64,000 nucleotides of DNA, from the NCBI GenBank assembly GCA_948144175.1, contig CANXME010001290.1, positions 634,501-698,500 of the forward strand, written 5' to 3'. A model generated the notes under the pieces. That model ran no database searches and was not told where the DNA came from. It was given only the letters and a program-made list of their open reading frames with translations. Shown here one piece after another: positions 1 to 8,736 of this stretch (positions are counted from its first letter, which is position 1; every line of letters starts with the position of its first letter). Origin of the DNA: Closterium sp. NIES-65 (taxonomy: Eukaryota > Streptophyta > Zygnematophyceae > Desmidiales > Closteriaceae). The translations under genes and the position numbers were made by a program.

Positions 1-602
1 ACCTGAAACGACACGAATGGGAGAATCTGACGGAACTACGTCGCTTCAATACGTCATCTCTACACCTGACGTTAGGCTAACCTAATTGCTACTCTTTAGC
101 TAAAAGGCTATGTCGATGCCGATCAAGCTGGAGACCTTGACAATAGACACTTCGCACTGGATTCATCTTCAGACTCGAGATTGCTAAACGCATGTCCTAG
201 AACTCACAGAAGCAGAAACTCATTGCCCTTTCGTGAACCAGAGCCGAATTCATCGCCGCCAGTGCAGCAGTTCGCGAAGGACTCTACCTGATGGAACTTC
301 TCCATGAAGCAAAAGTGACAATGAACGAGTCCTTCAAGTTACTCTACGACAGCCAGAGTGCGAAAAAAATCGCAAACAATTCCGGCTTCATCAATCGCAA
401 GATGGACAGCTCGCTCCGTTACTTCTTCGTAAATGACAAGATAGACAAAAGGCAAGATCGACCCCACCTAATGTCCTACTACCAATATGGCAGCTGACTT
501 CCTAATGAAAAAACTTCCACGTCAGAAGTTTCGGCACTACGCCAAATTGTGCGAGGTTATCAAGAAGTCCCAGGTGCCGTACCTTCATAAATGAAGGGAG
601 TG
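1..602 (+). pseudogene. Ty1/copia RNase H C-terminal remnant
   Basis: Degenerate 3' end of a copia polyprotein. Seen across shifting frames: a G-Y-V-D-A-D segment near 107 (start of RNase H), an A-E-F-I-A-A-S segment near 245-262 (equivalent to the E-A-E-Y-I-A motif), then M-E-L-L-H-E-A-K from 291 and L-L-Y-D-S-Q-S-A-K-K-I-A, equivalent to the D-N-x-x-A block. The last part (about 460-590) is in another frame, M-A-A-D-F-L-M-K-K-L, the usual C-terminal A-D-x-x-T-K box, and stops at about 590. At least two frameshifts and stops are present, so it is dead. It is AT-richer and clearly of a different copia lineage from elements A, C, G and I. The purine-rich stretch before 604 would be its polypurine tract. 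The 5' part lies outside the window. Confidence 0.8.
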
Positions 603-603
603 T

Positions 604-811
604 TGGAATAATCGAAAAGTTATACTAGCGTTCTCGAAGGTATCACAATGGCTCACTACATCATAAGGAAGTTGCGTTCCAACTACTATCGCGTTACATT
701 CATATATAGCGTGCGGTAGTAGAGTTGATTGTCAACTGTTGACTTTCAATCTCCTTCTACTAGCGTGTAACGTACGGTCTTGGTCAGTCATCAGACGGTA
801 CGGTTGTTTGT
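604..811 (+). repeat. LTR-like / foldback arm E (left copy)
   Basis: Starts TGTTGGAATAATCG directly after the purine-rich AAATGAAGGGAG that follows the copia RNase H tail, so it reads as that element's 3' LTR. It contains an imperfect palindrome around 715-770 (GTAGAGTTGATTGTCAAC paired with GTTGACTTTCAATCTCC). Bases 49094-49247 carry the same sequence in reverse orientation, ending TTATTCCAACA. It is cut at 811 by the start of gypsy D. Whether E is a copia LTR or a foldback element with arms of about 150 bp is not settled. Confidence 0.6.
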
Positions 812-1153
812 TGTAAGGAAAATTAATTTCCTTACTTTGCACCCATGCTTACCGCATACATAACTGTTCCTGCCAACAGCACCCTACAGCAAAACGGGAC
901 CACTCGCCTCGACCACTGTTCCTGCCACTGTTCACATCGAGACCGAACCTCACAGTCCGGTTGGTAACCCGCACTTTGGTCCTCCGCCTTGACAATTCCC
1001 AACCTCGGCACATGCCCGTTGCGCACCCCATAGTCCGCGTGTTACTGTTACCACGCTAGTTTTGCTATATAACATTCGCTCAATTCCTTCGCTCATTGTA
1101 CTCTTGCTTCGATAGTGCAACCTTCGTTCACTCACTCAAATGCACTCGTAACA
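812..1153 (+). repeat. 5' LTR of gypsy D
   Basis: A 342-bp LTR beginning TGTAAGGAAAATT and ending ACTCGTAACA. The same sequence, diverged, is at 48215-49093 with a TIR element inserted in it. A TATA-like GCTATATAACATTC lies near 1063. The primer site follows at once. Confidence 0.85.
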
Positions 1154-1155
1154 CT

Positions 1156-1168
1156 TGGTATTCAGAGC
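1156..1168 (+). other. Primer-binding site of D
   Basis: TGGTATTCAGAGC, three bases after the LTR end. It equals the common plant initiator tRNA-Met site TGGTATCAGAGC with one extra T, probably decay. Confidence 0.6.
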
Positions 1169-1204
1169 TAAGGCCCTGTTTTGAACCTTCTCTTCCCACA
1201 TTAT

Positions 1205-1335
1205 TGTCAGTTGATTATAGCTTATGCTTTTGTGTACGTTGTAATGGGGTAGCCTATATGGGGTACAACCCAGTTAGGGTTAGTACTTGTACCCAACTCT
1301 TTCATAGTGCATTCATTCTCGTTTCAATCTTCTCA
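1205..1335 (+). repeat. 5' LTR of copia A
   Basis: TGTCAGTTGATTATAGC through TTCTCA, 131 bp. It contains the core shared by the copia LTRs here, AATGGGGTAGCC then GGGGTACAACCCAGTTAGGG and TTGTACCCA, which can fold as a nested hairpin. Confidence 0.9.
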
Positions 1336-1381
1336 TGGTATCAAGCAGGTTCCCTCGTGGGAACTGTTCCTAGGGCCCACC
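1336..1381 (+). promoter_or_regulatory. Primer-binding site plus conserved hairpin and GGGCCCACC box, copia A
   Basis: TGGTATCAAGC is complementary to the 3' end of initiator tRNA-Met apart from a small deviation. It is followed by the stem GGTTCCC / GGGAAC around TCGT, then AGGGCCCACC. The same arrangement with compensating base changes occurs in copia C, F, G and I. A role in RNA dimerisation or packaging is inference. Confidence 0.7.
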
Positions 1382-2374
1382 AATTCGACTTTTTTTTCCT
1401 GCCCGGAGCGCGCTCAGCCCTAGCCCGAGTCGCGCTCCCTCTTTTTTTTCGCCTTGTCGCGCCGCCCTAGTGGCCCTGTCGCCTGCCTTACGGCCCTCGC
1501 GCCGCCCTTCCTGGCCACGACCCGCCGCCCGGCGGCCTCGTCGCCTACCCCGCGGCCATCGCGCCGCCCTTTCCCGGCCCCGATCCGCCGCCCTTCGGCC
1601 TCGTCGCCCACCCAGCGGCCCTCGCGCCGCCATGCGGCCGTGACGCCGCCCTTACCAGCGCCTTCCGTGACGGCCCCGCCACTTACCTGTACGGCCCCGC
1701 CACCTACCTACTGGCCCCGCCACCTACCTGCGGCCCCGCCACCTACCAGCGGCCCCGCCACCTACCTGTGCGGCCCCGCCACCTACCTGCGGCCCCGCCA
1801 CCTACCAGCGGCCCTGCCACCTACCTGCGCCCCCGCCACCTACCCGCGGCCCCGCCACCTACCTGTACGACCTCGGCGCCTACCTGCGGTCCCGCCACCT
1901 ACCTGCGGCCCTGCCACCTACCTGCGGCCCCGCCACCTATCACCGGCCCCGCCACCTACCTGCGGCCCCGCCACCTACCTTTGCGGCCCCGCCACCTACC
2001 TTTCCGGCCCCGCCGCCTCCTCTCAGCAACCCCGCCGCCTCCTCCCAGCGGCCTCGGACGCCGCCCTCTCAGCGGCCCCGCCGGGCCGCCCAGCAGCCGA
2101 GCCGCCCAGCAGCCGAGCCGCCCAGTAGGCGAGCCGACCTGCCGCCGAGCCGCCCAGCAGCCGAGCCGCCGAGCAGCCGAGCAGCCGAGCCGCCAAGCCG
2201 CTCAGCAGCCAAGTCGCCGAGCCGCCCAGCACCCGAGCCACCGAGCCGCCGAGCAGCCGAGCCGCCGAGCCGCCGAGCAGCCGAGCCGCCCGAGCCGCCC
2301 TGTCCGGTAAGAGCAGCGCCTCTTTCATAGCACTGCCCTCACCCTACTGTTTGCGCTGCTAGTCTACTGCTGTC
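1382..2374 (+). repeat. GC-rich leader of copia A with two minisatellites
   Basis: Untranslated leader between the primer site and gag. From about 1670 to 2010 it holds tandem units of about 20 bp built on GGCCCCGCCACCTACCTGC. From about 2080 to 2300 it holds units built on CAGCCGAGCCGCC. Open frames across it in several phases come from the repeats and lack of stops, and I do not call them genes. Just before gag is a GGTAAGAG splice-donor-like site (about 2308). Confidence 0.75.
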
Positions 2375-3543
2375 ATGGCTACCCCTAGTGTCCTCGCTTT
2401 TGACGCCGAGGGTCGGGCCATTGACTTTGACGTCTGGATAGATGACCTGCAGCTTTTCTTACAGTGCGATAGGGCAGACGGCCTCTCCCTCTTTGACCTC
2501 ACTTCTGGTGCCTCTCCTGCCCCCGCTGCTGATACTGACGCCAGTGTTCGCTCACAGTGGGCCACTCGCGATGCTGCTGCATGTCTTGCTGTGCGTCGCC
2601 ACCTCATACCTCTGAGCGTGCGCACTTTAGCCAGTACAAGAGTGCTCAGACCTTGTACGACGCTGTAGTTGCATGCTACTCCTTCCCTTCCACTGCTGCA
2701 CTGAGCCGCCTCATGCTAGCGTACCTCTTCCCTGACCTTGCTGCCTTTCCCACAGTCGTTGACCTCATTACGCACCTCCGCACTAGTGACACTCGCTACC
2801 GCGCTACGCTTCCTGCTGAGTTCTGCGCCAAGAACCCCCCCCCCATGTACATCACCCTTTACTACATAGTCACCTGTCTCCCTGACTCCCTTCGCGTAGT
2901 CAGGGACCACTTCCTCTCAGTTTGCCCCACCACTCTCACCGTTGACCTCCTCGCGAAGGCTCTCCTAGCAGCAGAAAAGAGCATAGTAGCTGTAGGAGCC
3001 TAGTGGTGACCCTCGCACCCCCATCTTTGAGGGGTGTTCCCCCTCCCCTCTTTTGCCCTCTGTTGCCTCTGCTGCTACGGCCGACCTCTTTGGTCTGGAG
3101 TCGGTCGATGCGGCGTCTACCCCTAGTGAGAAGCGTCGCTCTGGCAAGGGCAAGGGGGGCATGGGCGCTGGAGGAGCTAGCGGGGGCGGTGGAGGAGGCG
3201 GTGGAGGCAGTGGAGGGGGTGGGGGTGGTGGTGGGGGTGCTGGCGGGGGTGGAGGTGTCGGCGGCGGCAGTGGAGGCGGAGGCGGCGGCGGCGGTGGCGG
3301 TGGGAGCGGAGGTGGTGGAGGTGGCCGAGGTGGAGGAGGCGATGGCGGAGGCGGAGGATGAGGAGGTCGTGTCTCTTCGCAGAGGAGTGGCTCCGGTGGT
3401 GGTCAGCGCTAGCAGCAGCAGCGCAGTCGGGAGACCCTATCCCCTCAGCAGCTCCGTGAGTGGTACGCTGCACGCCTGCGGGGTGGGGGTACTGGTTCGT
3501 GCACCTACGTCCTGCGCACCGGCGACTGTGCGGGTGAGCAGTG
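2375..3543 (+). pseudogene. copia A gag (broken)
   Basis: Starts ATGGCTACCCCTAGTG, the same start used by B, C and G. The N-terminal gag domain is recognisable (F-D-A-E-G-R-A-I-D-F-D-V-W) but a base is lost near 2595, so it continues in another frame (about 2557-3003). A stop and further shift occur near 3001, after which the poly-Gly region (about 3160-3360) is read. The frame is then cut by a solo LTR at 3545. Compared with C it retains the full gag length but cannot be translated as one protein. Confidence 0.85.
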
Positions 3544-3544
3544 C

Positions 3545-4410
3545 TGTAAAAAACTAAGGACGGAGTCTATGAAGATTAGGTGTCCAAATTTTTTAAAATC
3601 GTTGGTCTCAATTTCTGGACAGAAACGTCGACTTCACAAGAAACGTTGTCGACGAAAGGTACACTATTAGAATCCCAAGAAATTCGAATATGTTGTAGCC
3701 GTAGACCGTGGCTAAATTTCCCAATTTGAATCGTATCAAATTATGAAGCATATCTCAAGTTATATTTTTCGGCACACTAGGGGGTATGCTGCCACAGAAA
3801 TTTAACTCGATCACAATTAACTCACAAGTCCCACAAAAGAACATTAGAGTAGCACTAAACCTGGTAGGAGGGGAAGAGGAGGACGAGAGAGAAGGTCCCA
3901 AGAGAGAGTCCCCAACCAAGGAAACCCCATGCCTCACAATTCCCTTCCCCATAGGCAACAAACTTTGACCTTTGTCACTTTCCAACCCATGCCATCCACC
4001 TCACCACAACTTGGCCACACTTACCAACCTGGTTTGGCTTCACCCAACCTCTTGGCAGAATCTACAGTGATGGGTTTGAATTTTCCAACCCCCACAAGTC
4101 TGTACCCCATATTGAGTCAATGCCACAACTTCCCATAGTAGCTGCAACCAAAATATATAAGCATACGAGCTCCAATGTTCGTAACTTTCTTGGTTGTGCT
4201 CCGATCGCGACGATTCTTGGTTCGTCGGAAAGCTCTTGAGTAGAGGAATCACTTCAGATATCTGCTCAAGCTAAATAACATACACTCACTCTGAAAAAAC
4301 CAAACCACATCAAACACAAATTCTTGCACACGCTCACACCACGCATGCAACGCACAAACACATGATGGGAGGCAGACACACGTGAATGCATATGGTTGCA
4401 TCACACAACA
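3545..4410. mobile_element. Solo LTR (866 bp) inserted in copia A gag
   Basis: Interrupts the gag sequence at exactly the point where copia C reads on. Ends are TGTAAAAAACT and CACACAACA (TG...CA), flanked by AGTGC (3540-3544) and AGTGT (4411-4415), an imperfect 5-bp duplication. It is AT-rich against its surroundings and contains AAAATATATAAGC near 4150, a TATA-like promoter. No reverse transcriptase, integrase or second LTR is present, so it fits a solo LTR left by LTR-LTR recombination. The family is not represented elsewhere in the window. Confidence 0.7.
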
Positions 4411-5241
4411 AGTGTGGGGGTGCGCACCCCACCCAGCACTGCTTTGGCCGCCTGACGGACGCTTGGCGTCACCAGTTCCCTGAGGCCACTGAGATCCCTC
4501 GTTGGGGCGAGCTGTCTAGGGCACGGGTAGCTATCTTTGACCTTGACTTTGATGCTATTCTTGCTGCTATGTATATAGTGTCTATTAGTGAGGAGGGTGA
4601 TTGTTACCGGTAATTTCCGCCCGACCCGGGCATTGAGACTGCTACTCTAGGTACTGGTGAGGCTGCTGCTCTTGGTGCTAGCGAGGTTGCTGCTCTAGGT
4701 GCTAGTGCGTCTGCTTCCTCCGGTACTGGTGAGTCTGCGCTCTCAGGTACTGCGTCGGCTTCAGCCTCCCACACCTTGTCTGGTCCTTACCTCCCCTCGT
4801 TCTCTACGAACTTGGTGAGTGGTGCTGACCTACAGGATGCGGGGGTTCACCAGTTCACTCCTCCGAGTCAGCGGGTGACCCACTGCACGGACGCTCGCAC
4901 AGGCCAACACCTGGCCACATTTACACGTCGGCCGGGGTCGAGCCTGTACACACTGACTACTGCGTCTCCTCCAGTCCCGGCGTCTGGTCAGGTAGCTGCG
5001 TCGGGTCAGGTGTAAGCTGCAGCGTCCAGGTCTGGTCTTGAGTCTGCCCCCTGCTCGTGTCCCCTCTTGTCTCACGAGACTCTCCTCTGGCACCACCGCC
5101 TTGGTCACCCCTCCCTGCTTCATCTCCGAAGCATGGCCTCCCGTGTCCTTGTCTCTTGTCTTCCTCGGTCCCTCCCTCCCCTTCCTCCGGGGCCAAGCCC
5201 TACCTGCGTCCCCTGTGTCGAGGGACGGCAGCGGGCTACCA
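4411..5241 (+). pseudogene. copia A gag C-terminus, protease remnant and integrase N-terminus
   Basis: Picks up in the zinc-binding region of gag (C-G-G-A-H-P-T-Q-H-C-F near 4414-4443) and continues through the acidic/Ala-rich stretch. It lacks the protease D-S-G-A-S block: the sequence jumps near 4770 from S-A-S-H-T-L straight to S-G-P-Y-L-P-S-F-S-T-N, a deletion relative to C. The integrase zinc-binding HHCC part (L-L-W-H-H-R-L-G-H-P, then C-V-P-C-V-E-G) follows near 5085-5225. It stops at the insertion of copia B. A stop near 4611 also breaks the frame. Confidence 0.8.
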
Positions 5242-5361
5242 TGAAAAAATTAGAACGAGAATGAATGAACTGAGTACAAGTACTAACCCTAATTGGGTTG
5301 TACCCCTTATGGGCTACCCCACTATAGCCTTCACAATAAGCATAAGCTATATGTTCAGACA
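5242..5361 (-). repeat. 3' LTR of copia B
   Basis: Reverse complement begins TGTCTGAACATATAGC and ends in a T-rich TTTTTTCA. Preceded (on the minus strand) by the purine tract TATGGGGGTG. Differs from the 5' LTR at 12290-12418 by several substitutions and a roughly 10-bp indel. Confidence 0.85.
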
Positions 5362-5571
5362 CACCCCCATAGGCAAAGTGGGGGAAAACAAGGGGTCAAA
5401 AGACCAGTCAAGCAAAGCAAAGCAAAGCAAGCTCAGGGTGGATCACAAAGTCACCACACATTCCGAGCACAAGTTCAAGGCTAGAAGGCAAGTTCACATG
5501 CAGGAGTACATATATATTAAGGACTAGACAAGCAAGAGCAGGTGTATATATAAGCAACAGTACAAGCAAGG

Positions 5572-8500
5572 TCAAGAGGTGAGCAAGTGAGGCAAGACAA
5601 GCACAAGACCCAGCTGCGTGCAGAAGTGCTGATGATCACAAGGCGCAAGTGCCTTGGTGAAGACATCAGCAGTGTTGGCCTCAGAGGCCATGTACGCAAG
5701 CCGCAACTGTCCACGCTGCTGTAGCTCACGAGCAAGAAAGTAGCGAAGAGCAATGTGCTTTGTTTTGTGCTCCAGTCTCTGCTCTCGACACAAGGCAAGC
5801 ATGGCCTTGTTGTCTACGTACAGGACTGGAGGAGAACGAGGCGACTCTCCAAGGTCGGTCAGCAGATAGGTGAGCCAGCGAAGCTCCTGTGCAGCCATGG
5901 CCCCGGCGTAGATCTCAGCCTCACAACTGGAGCCGAGAACAGAAGACGAGCGAGTAGCCTGCCACAAAACAGAGCCGGAACCAAGGCTGAAGGTGTAGCC
6001 CTGTGACGATCGCTGCGTAGCCTGGTCGTCCGCCCAAGAAGCGTCTGCGTGCCCAGTGAGGACCACTGGACTCCGCCCTCCAAGCACTAGCCCCATGCCC
6101 GACGTACTGCACAAGTAGCGCAACACCCTCTTCGCTGCAGCCATGTGCTCTGGTCGGTGTCTACCAGGAGCAATATAGCGTGCGAGAATGCTAAGAGGGT
6201 ATGCGAGGTCAGGTCGTGTGCAGGTCATCAGGTACATGAGGCAGCCAACAAGCTCTGGATACGGGCCACTTGACTCTACGGACTCATCCAAAGGCAGAGC
6301 TGAGAGCGAGTGGCGAGTAGGCAGAGGAGTGGCCTGAGGCGAGGAGTACGTGAAGCCGAAGCGCTGAAGGACCTGCTGCACCATGTGTGACTGAGTCAGA
6401 GTAATGGTGCGCTGTGCTCTGTCCCGGGTGATCTGCAAGCCAAGGTAGCTGCGCAGTTCACCCAGGTCTGTGCACGTGTGTCTCTTCTGCAGCTCGGACT
6501 TCACGTAGGCGAGTCCAGCAGTGTCGGCTGTGGCAAAGACCAAGTCGTCGACGTACACGAGGATGTAGAGCGGCGGCAGAGAGGTGTCGGTGCATAGAAA
6601 CAGCGACGGGTCGGCAGTAGAAGGAGCAAACCCAAGAGCCGCAAGCGTAGTCCTCAGTGTGTCGTGCCACTCACGTGGCGCCTGGCGAAGACCGTAGACT
6701 GGACGCCGGAGACTCCACCAAGTACCAGGAGGGAAAGACCCAGTGAAGCCAGGTGGGCGGCGCAGCCAGATCTCTTCGTGCAGGCTGCCCTGCAAGAAAG
6801 CTGTGCTGAAGTCAAGAGAGTGCAGCTCGTAGTCACGGTGAGCAGCAACGTGCAGCACTACCCGAGGAGTGGTCATCTTCGAGGTGGGAGAGAAGGTCTG
6901 AAAGTAGTCAACTCCCTGCCGCTGACTGAAGCCACGAGCCACGTAACGCGCCTTGAAGACAGGCGGAGAACCCGGCGGCCGCTTCACCCTGAAGATCCAC
7001 ATGCCACTGACGATGTTCGCCCCAGGAGGGGGGATAGCGTCAACGTAGGTGCCTGTGGACTTCCAAGAAGCCATCTCTGCATCCATAGCTGCTGGCCACT
7101 GAGAGGAGTAGGGAACCTTTATCGCCTCCGCGTTAGAGCGCGGAGTCGGGATGTCAAGTGCATCTGGGTCTCCCTCAGGGGTAAGCACTACGGACACGAG
7201 ATGAGGTGAAGCAGCTACCAAACACTGGAACTCCTCCTGCCTGTCCTCAACGACGTCCGTGCCAAGGGCACACTCACCCCCGACGGATGGAGGATAGACA
7301 GACTCAGCGACAAGACTAGCAGCGTAGTCTAGGCGACAGCGAGCAGCAAAGTCGACGAGGTCAGCAACTAAGGCAGACGCAGCAGTAGACTCGAAGGAAG
7401 GGCCAGTGACAACAGTAGCCAGGAGACGCGTGACAGTAGGACTGGCAGCACGAAGAGAGTCCGACTCCGGGTCGGCAAAAGCAGGAAGAGAAGACACAGG
7501 AGGACAAGGCAAAGGGGCACGCAGAGGAGCAGTGGAAGGACGCAGAGACATCCTGTGCGTGCCAGGGACAAGAGGAGGACGCTGACGCGAACCACGACCA
7601 CTACCGCGAGCAACACGGACACGCGACGCAGGGCGAGACGCAGGCTCACAACGCTCTGTAAGACCTCCAGTAGGACCAGTGTAGGGAGAAGGAGCAGGCA
7701 ACGGGGAGGTAGGCTGCAACTGTAACTGTGATGAGACAGGCTGTGGACACTCTAAAGAAGGAGGAGGACCAGTCAAAGGCGGAAGACCAAGAACCTGCTG
7801 CAGGAGTGGAACGAAGTACGGTCGAGGCCGCGTGGCGATGCCAGACATAGCAGGTACAGCTTCAGTACCCTCAGCAGGAGCACCCGCTCCAGCTGCACCT
7901 CCAGTAGCGCCAAAACCTCCAGCAGTACCATGAGTACCCGCAACGGGACCGCCAGCAGTAGTCTCAGCTCCAACACCCTCAGCAGCACCAGCTCCAGTCG
8001 AACTCGCAGGCCCAGCAGATCCAGTACTCCTAGTGCGAGCACCTCCGGGTCCCGCGACAGTAGCACCCTCAGTAGCCGAAGAACCTCCAGCACCAGCAGC
8101 ACGCCTCCAGCGCCGGGCAAACCACTCGCGCAGCTCGCGTGGAGAGAGTGGCTCCCGCAGAGACGAAGCACCCGAAGAACCCCCAGGCGGAGCACCTCCA
8201 AACTCAGCACCCCCAGGCTCAGCACCCCCAGGCTCAGCACCCCCAAGCTCAGCACCCCCAGGCGCAGCACCCCCAGGCGCAGCACCCCCAGGCTCAGCAC
8301 CCCCAGTCGCAGCACCCCCAGGCTCAGCACCCCCAGGCTCAGCACCCCCAGTCGCAGCACCCCCAGGCTCAGCACCCTCAGCAACACCAGAGTCACCAGT
8401 GACCTCGACAGGCTCAACTGCGTCTACGTGGGACACACCTGAAGGGGACGGACCCTGAGGGGGGAGGGGGTCTACCGGAGGGGGATCTGGTAAAAGGAAG

Positions 8501-8736
8501 AGCGGCGGCGGGGGGAGGGACGGAGTGCGGTAGGGGAAGAGGCGGTAGTAGGGGACCGACTCGTCAAACGTGACATCCTGGGAGGACAGAACACGGCGAG
8601 AGCTGGGGTGGTAGAACTGCCACCCTGGCGCGTCAGGGGGGAACCCAAGGAGCAGCACGAGGGGACAGCTTGTCCGCAGACAAGTCGCGGACAAACGCCC
8701 GAGATCCCCAGACACAGAACGCAGACGCATCGCCAA
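5572..8736 (-). pseudogene. copia B integrase C-terminus, linker, reverse transcriptase and RNase H
   Basis: Long open stretch on the minus strand. It starts inside the integrase C-terminal region (a W-Q-F-Y-H-P block followed by S-S-Q-D-V-T-F-D-E-S-V-P-Y-Y-R). Next is the G-A-E-P-G repeat linker (about 8160-8400), then RT with V-S-G-M-W-I-F-R-V-K and the catalytic Y-V-D-D (near 6550), and RNase H with H-A-D-A-S-W, E-A-E-I-Y and D-N-K-A-M. It ends L-L-T-S with a stop at 5572. A frameshift near 8650-8730 separates it from the upstream integrase frame. RT and RNase H are otherwise intact by eye, so the enzyme domains look recently functional even though the element as a whole is broken. Confidence 0.9.

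Noticed and set aside
1454..2328. Long Pro/Ala/Arg-rich open frames on both strands in copia leaders
   Set aside because: They follow GC-rich tandem repeats with few possible stops, lie in the untranslated leader, and are not conserved in sequence between copies.
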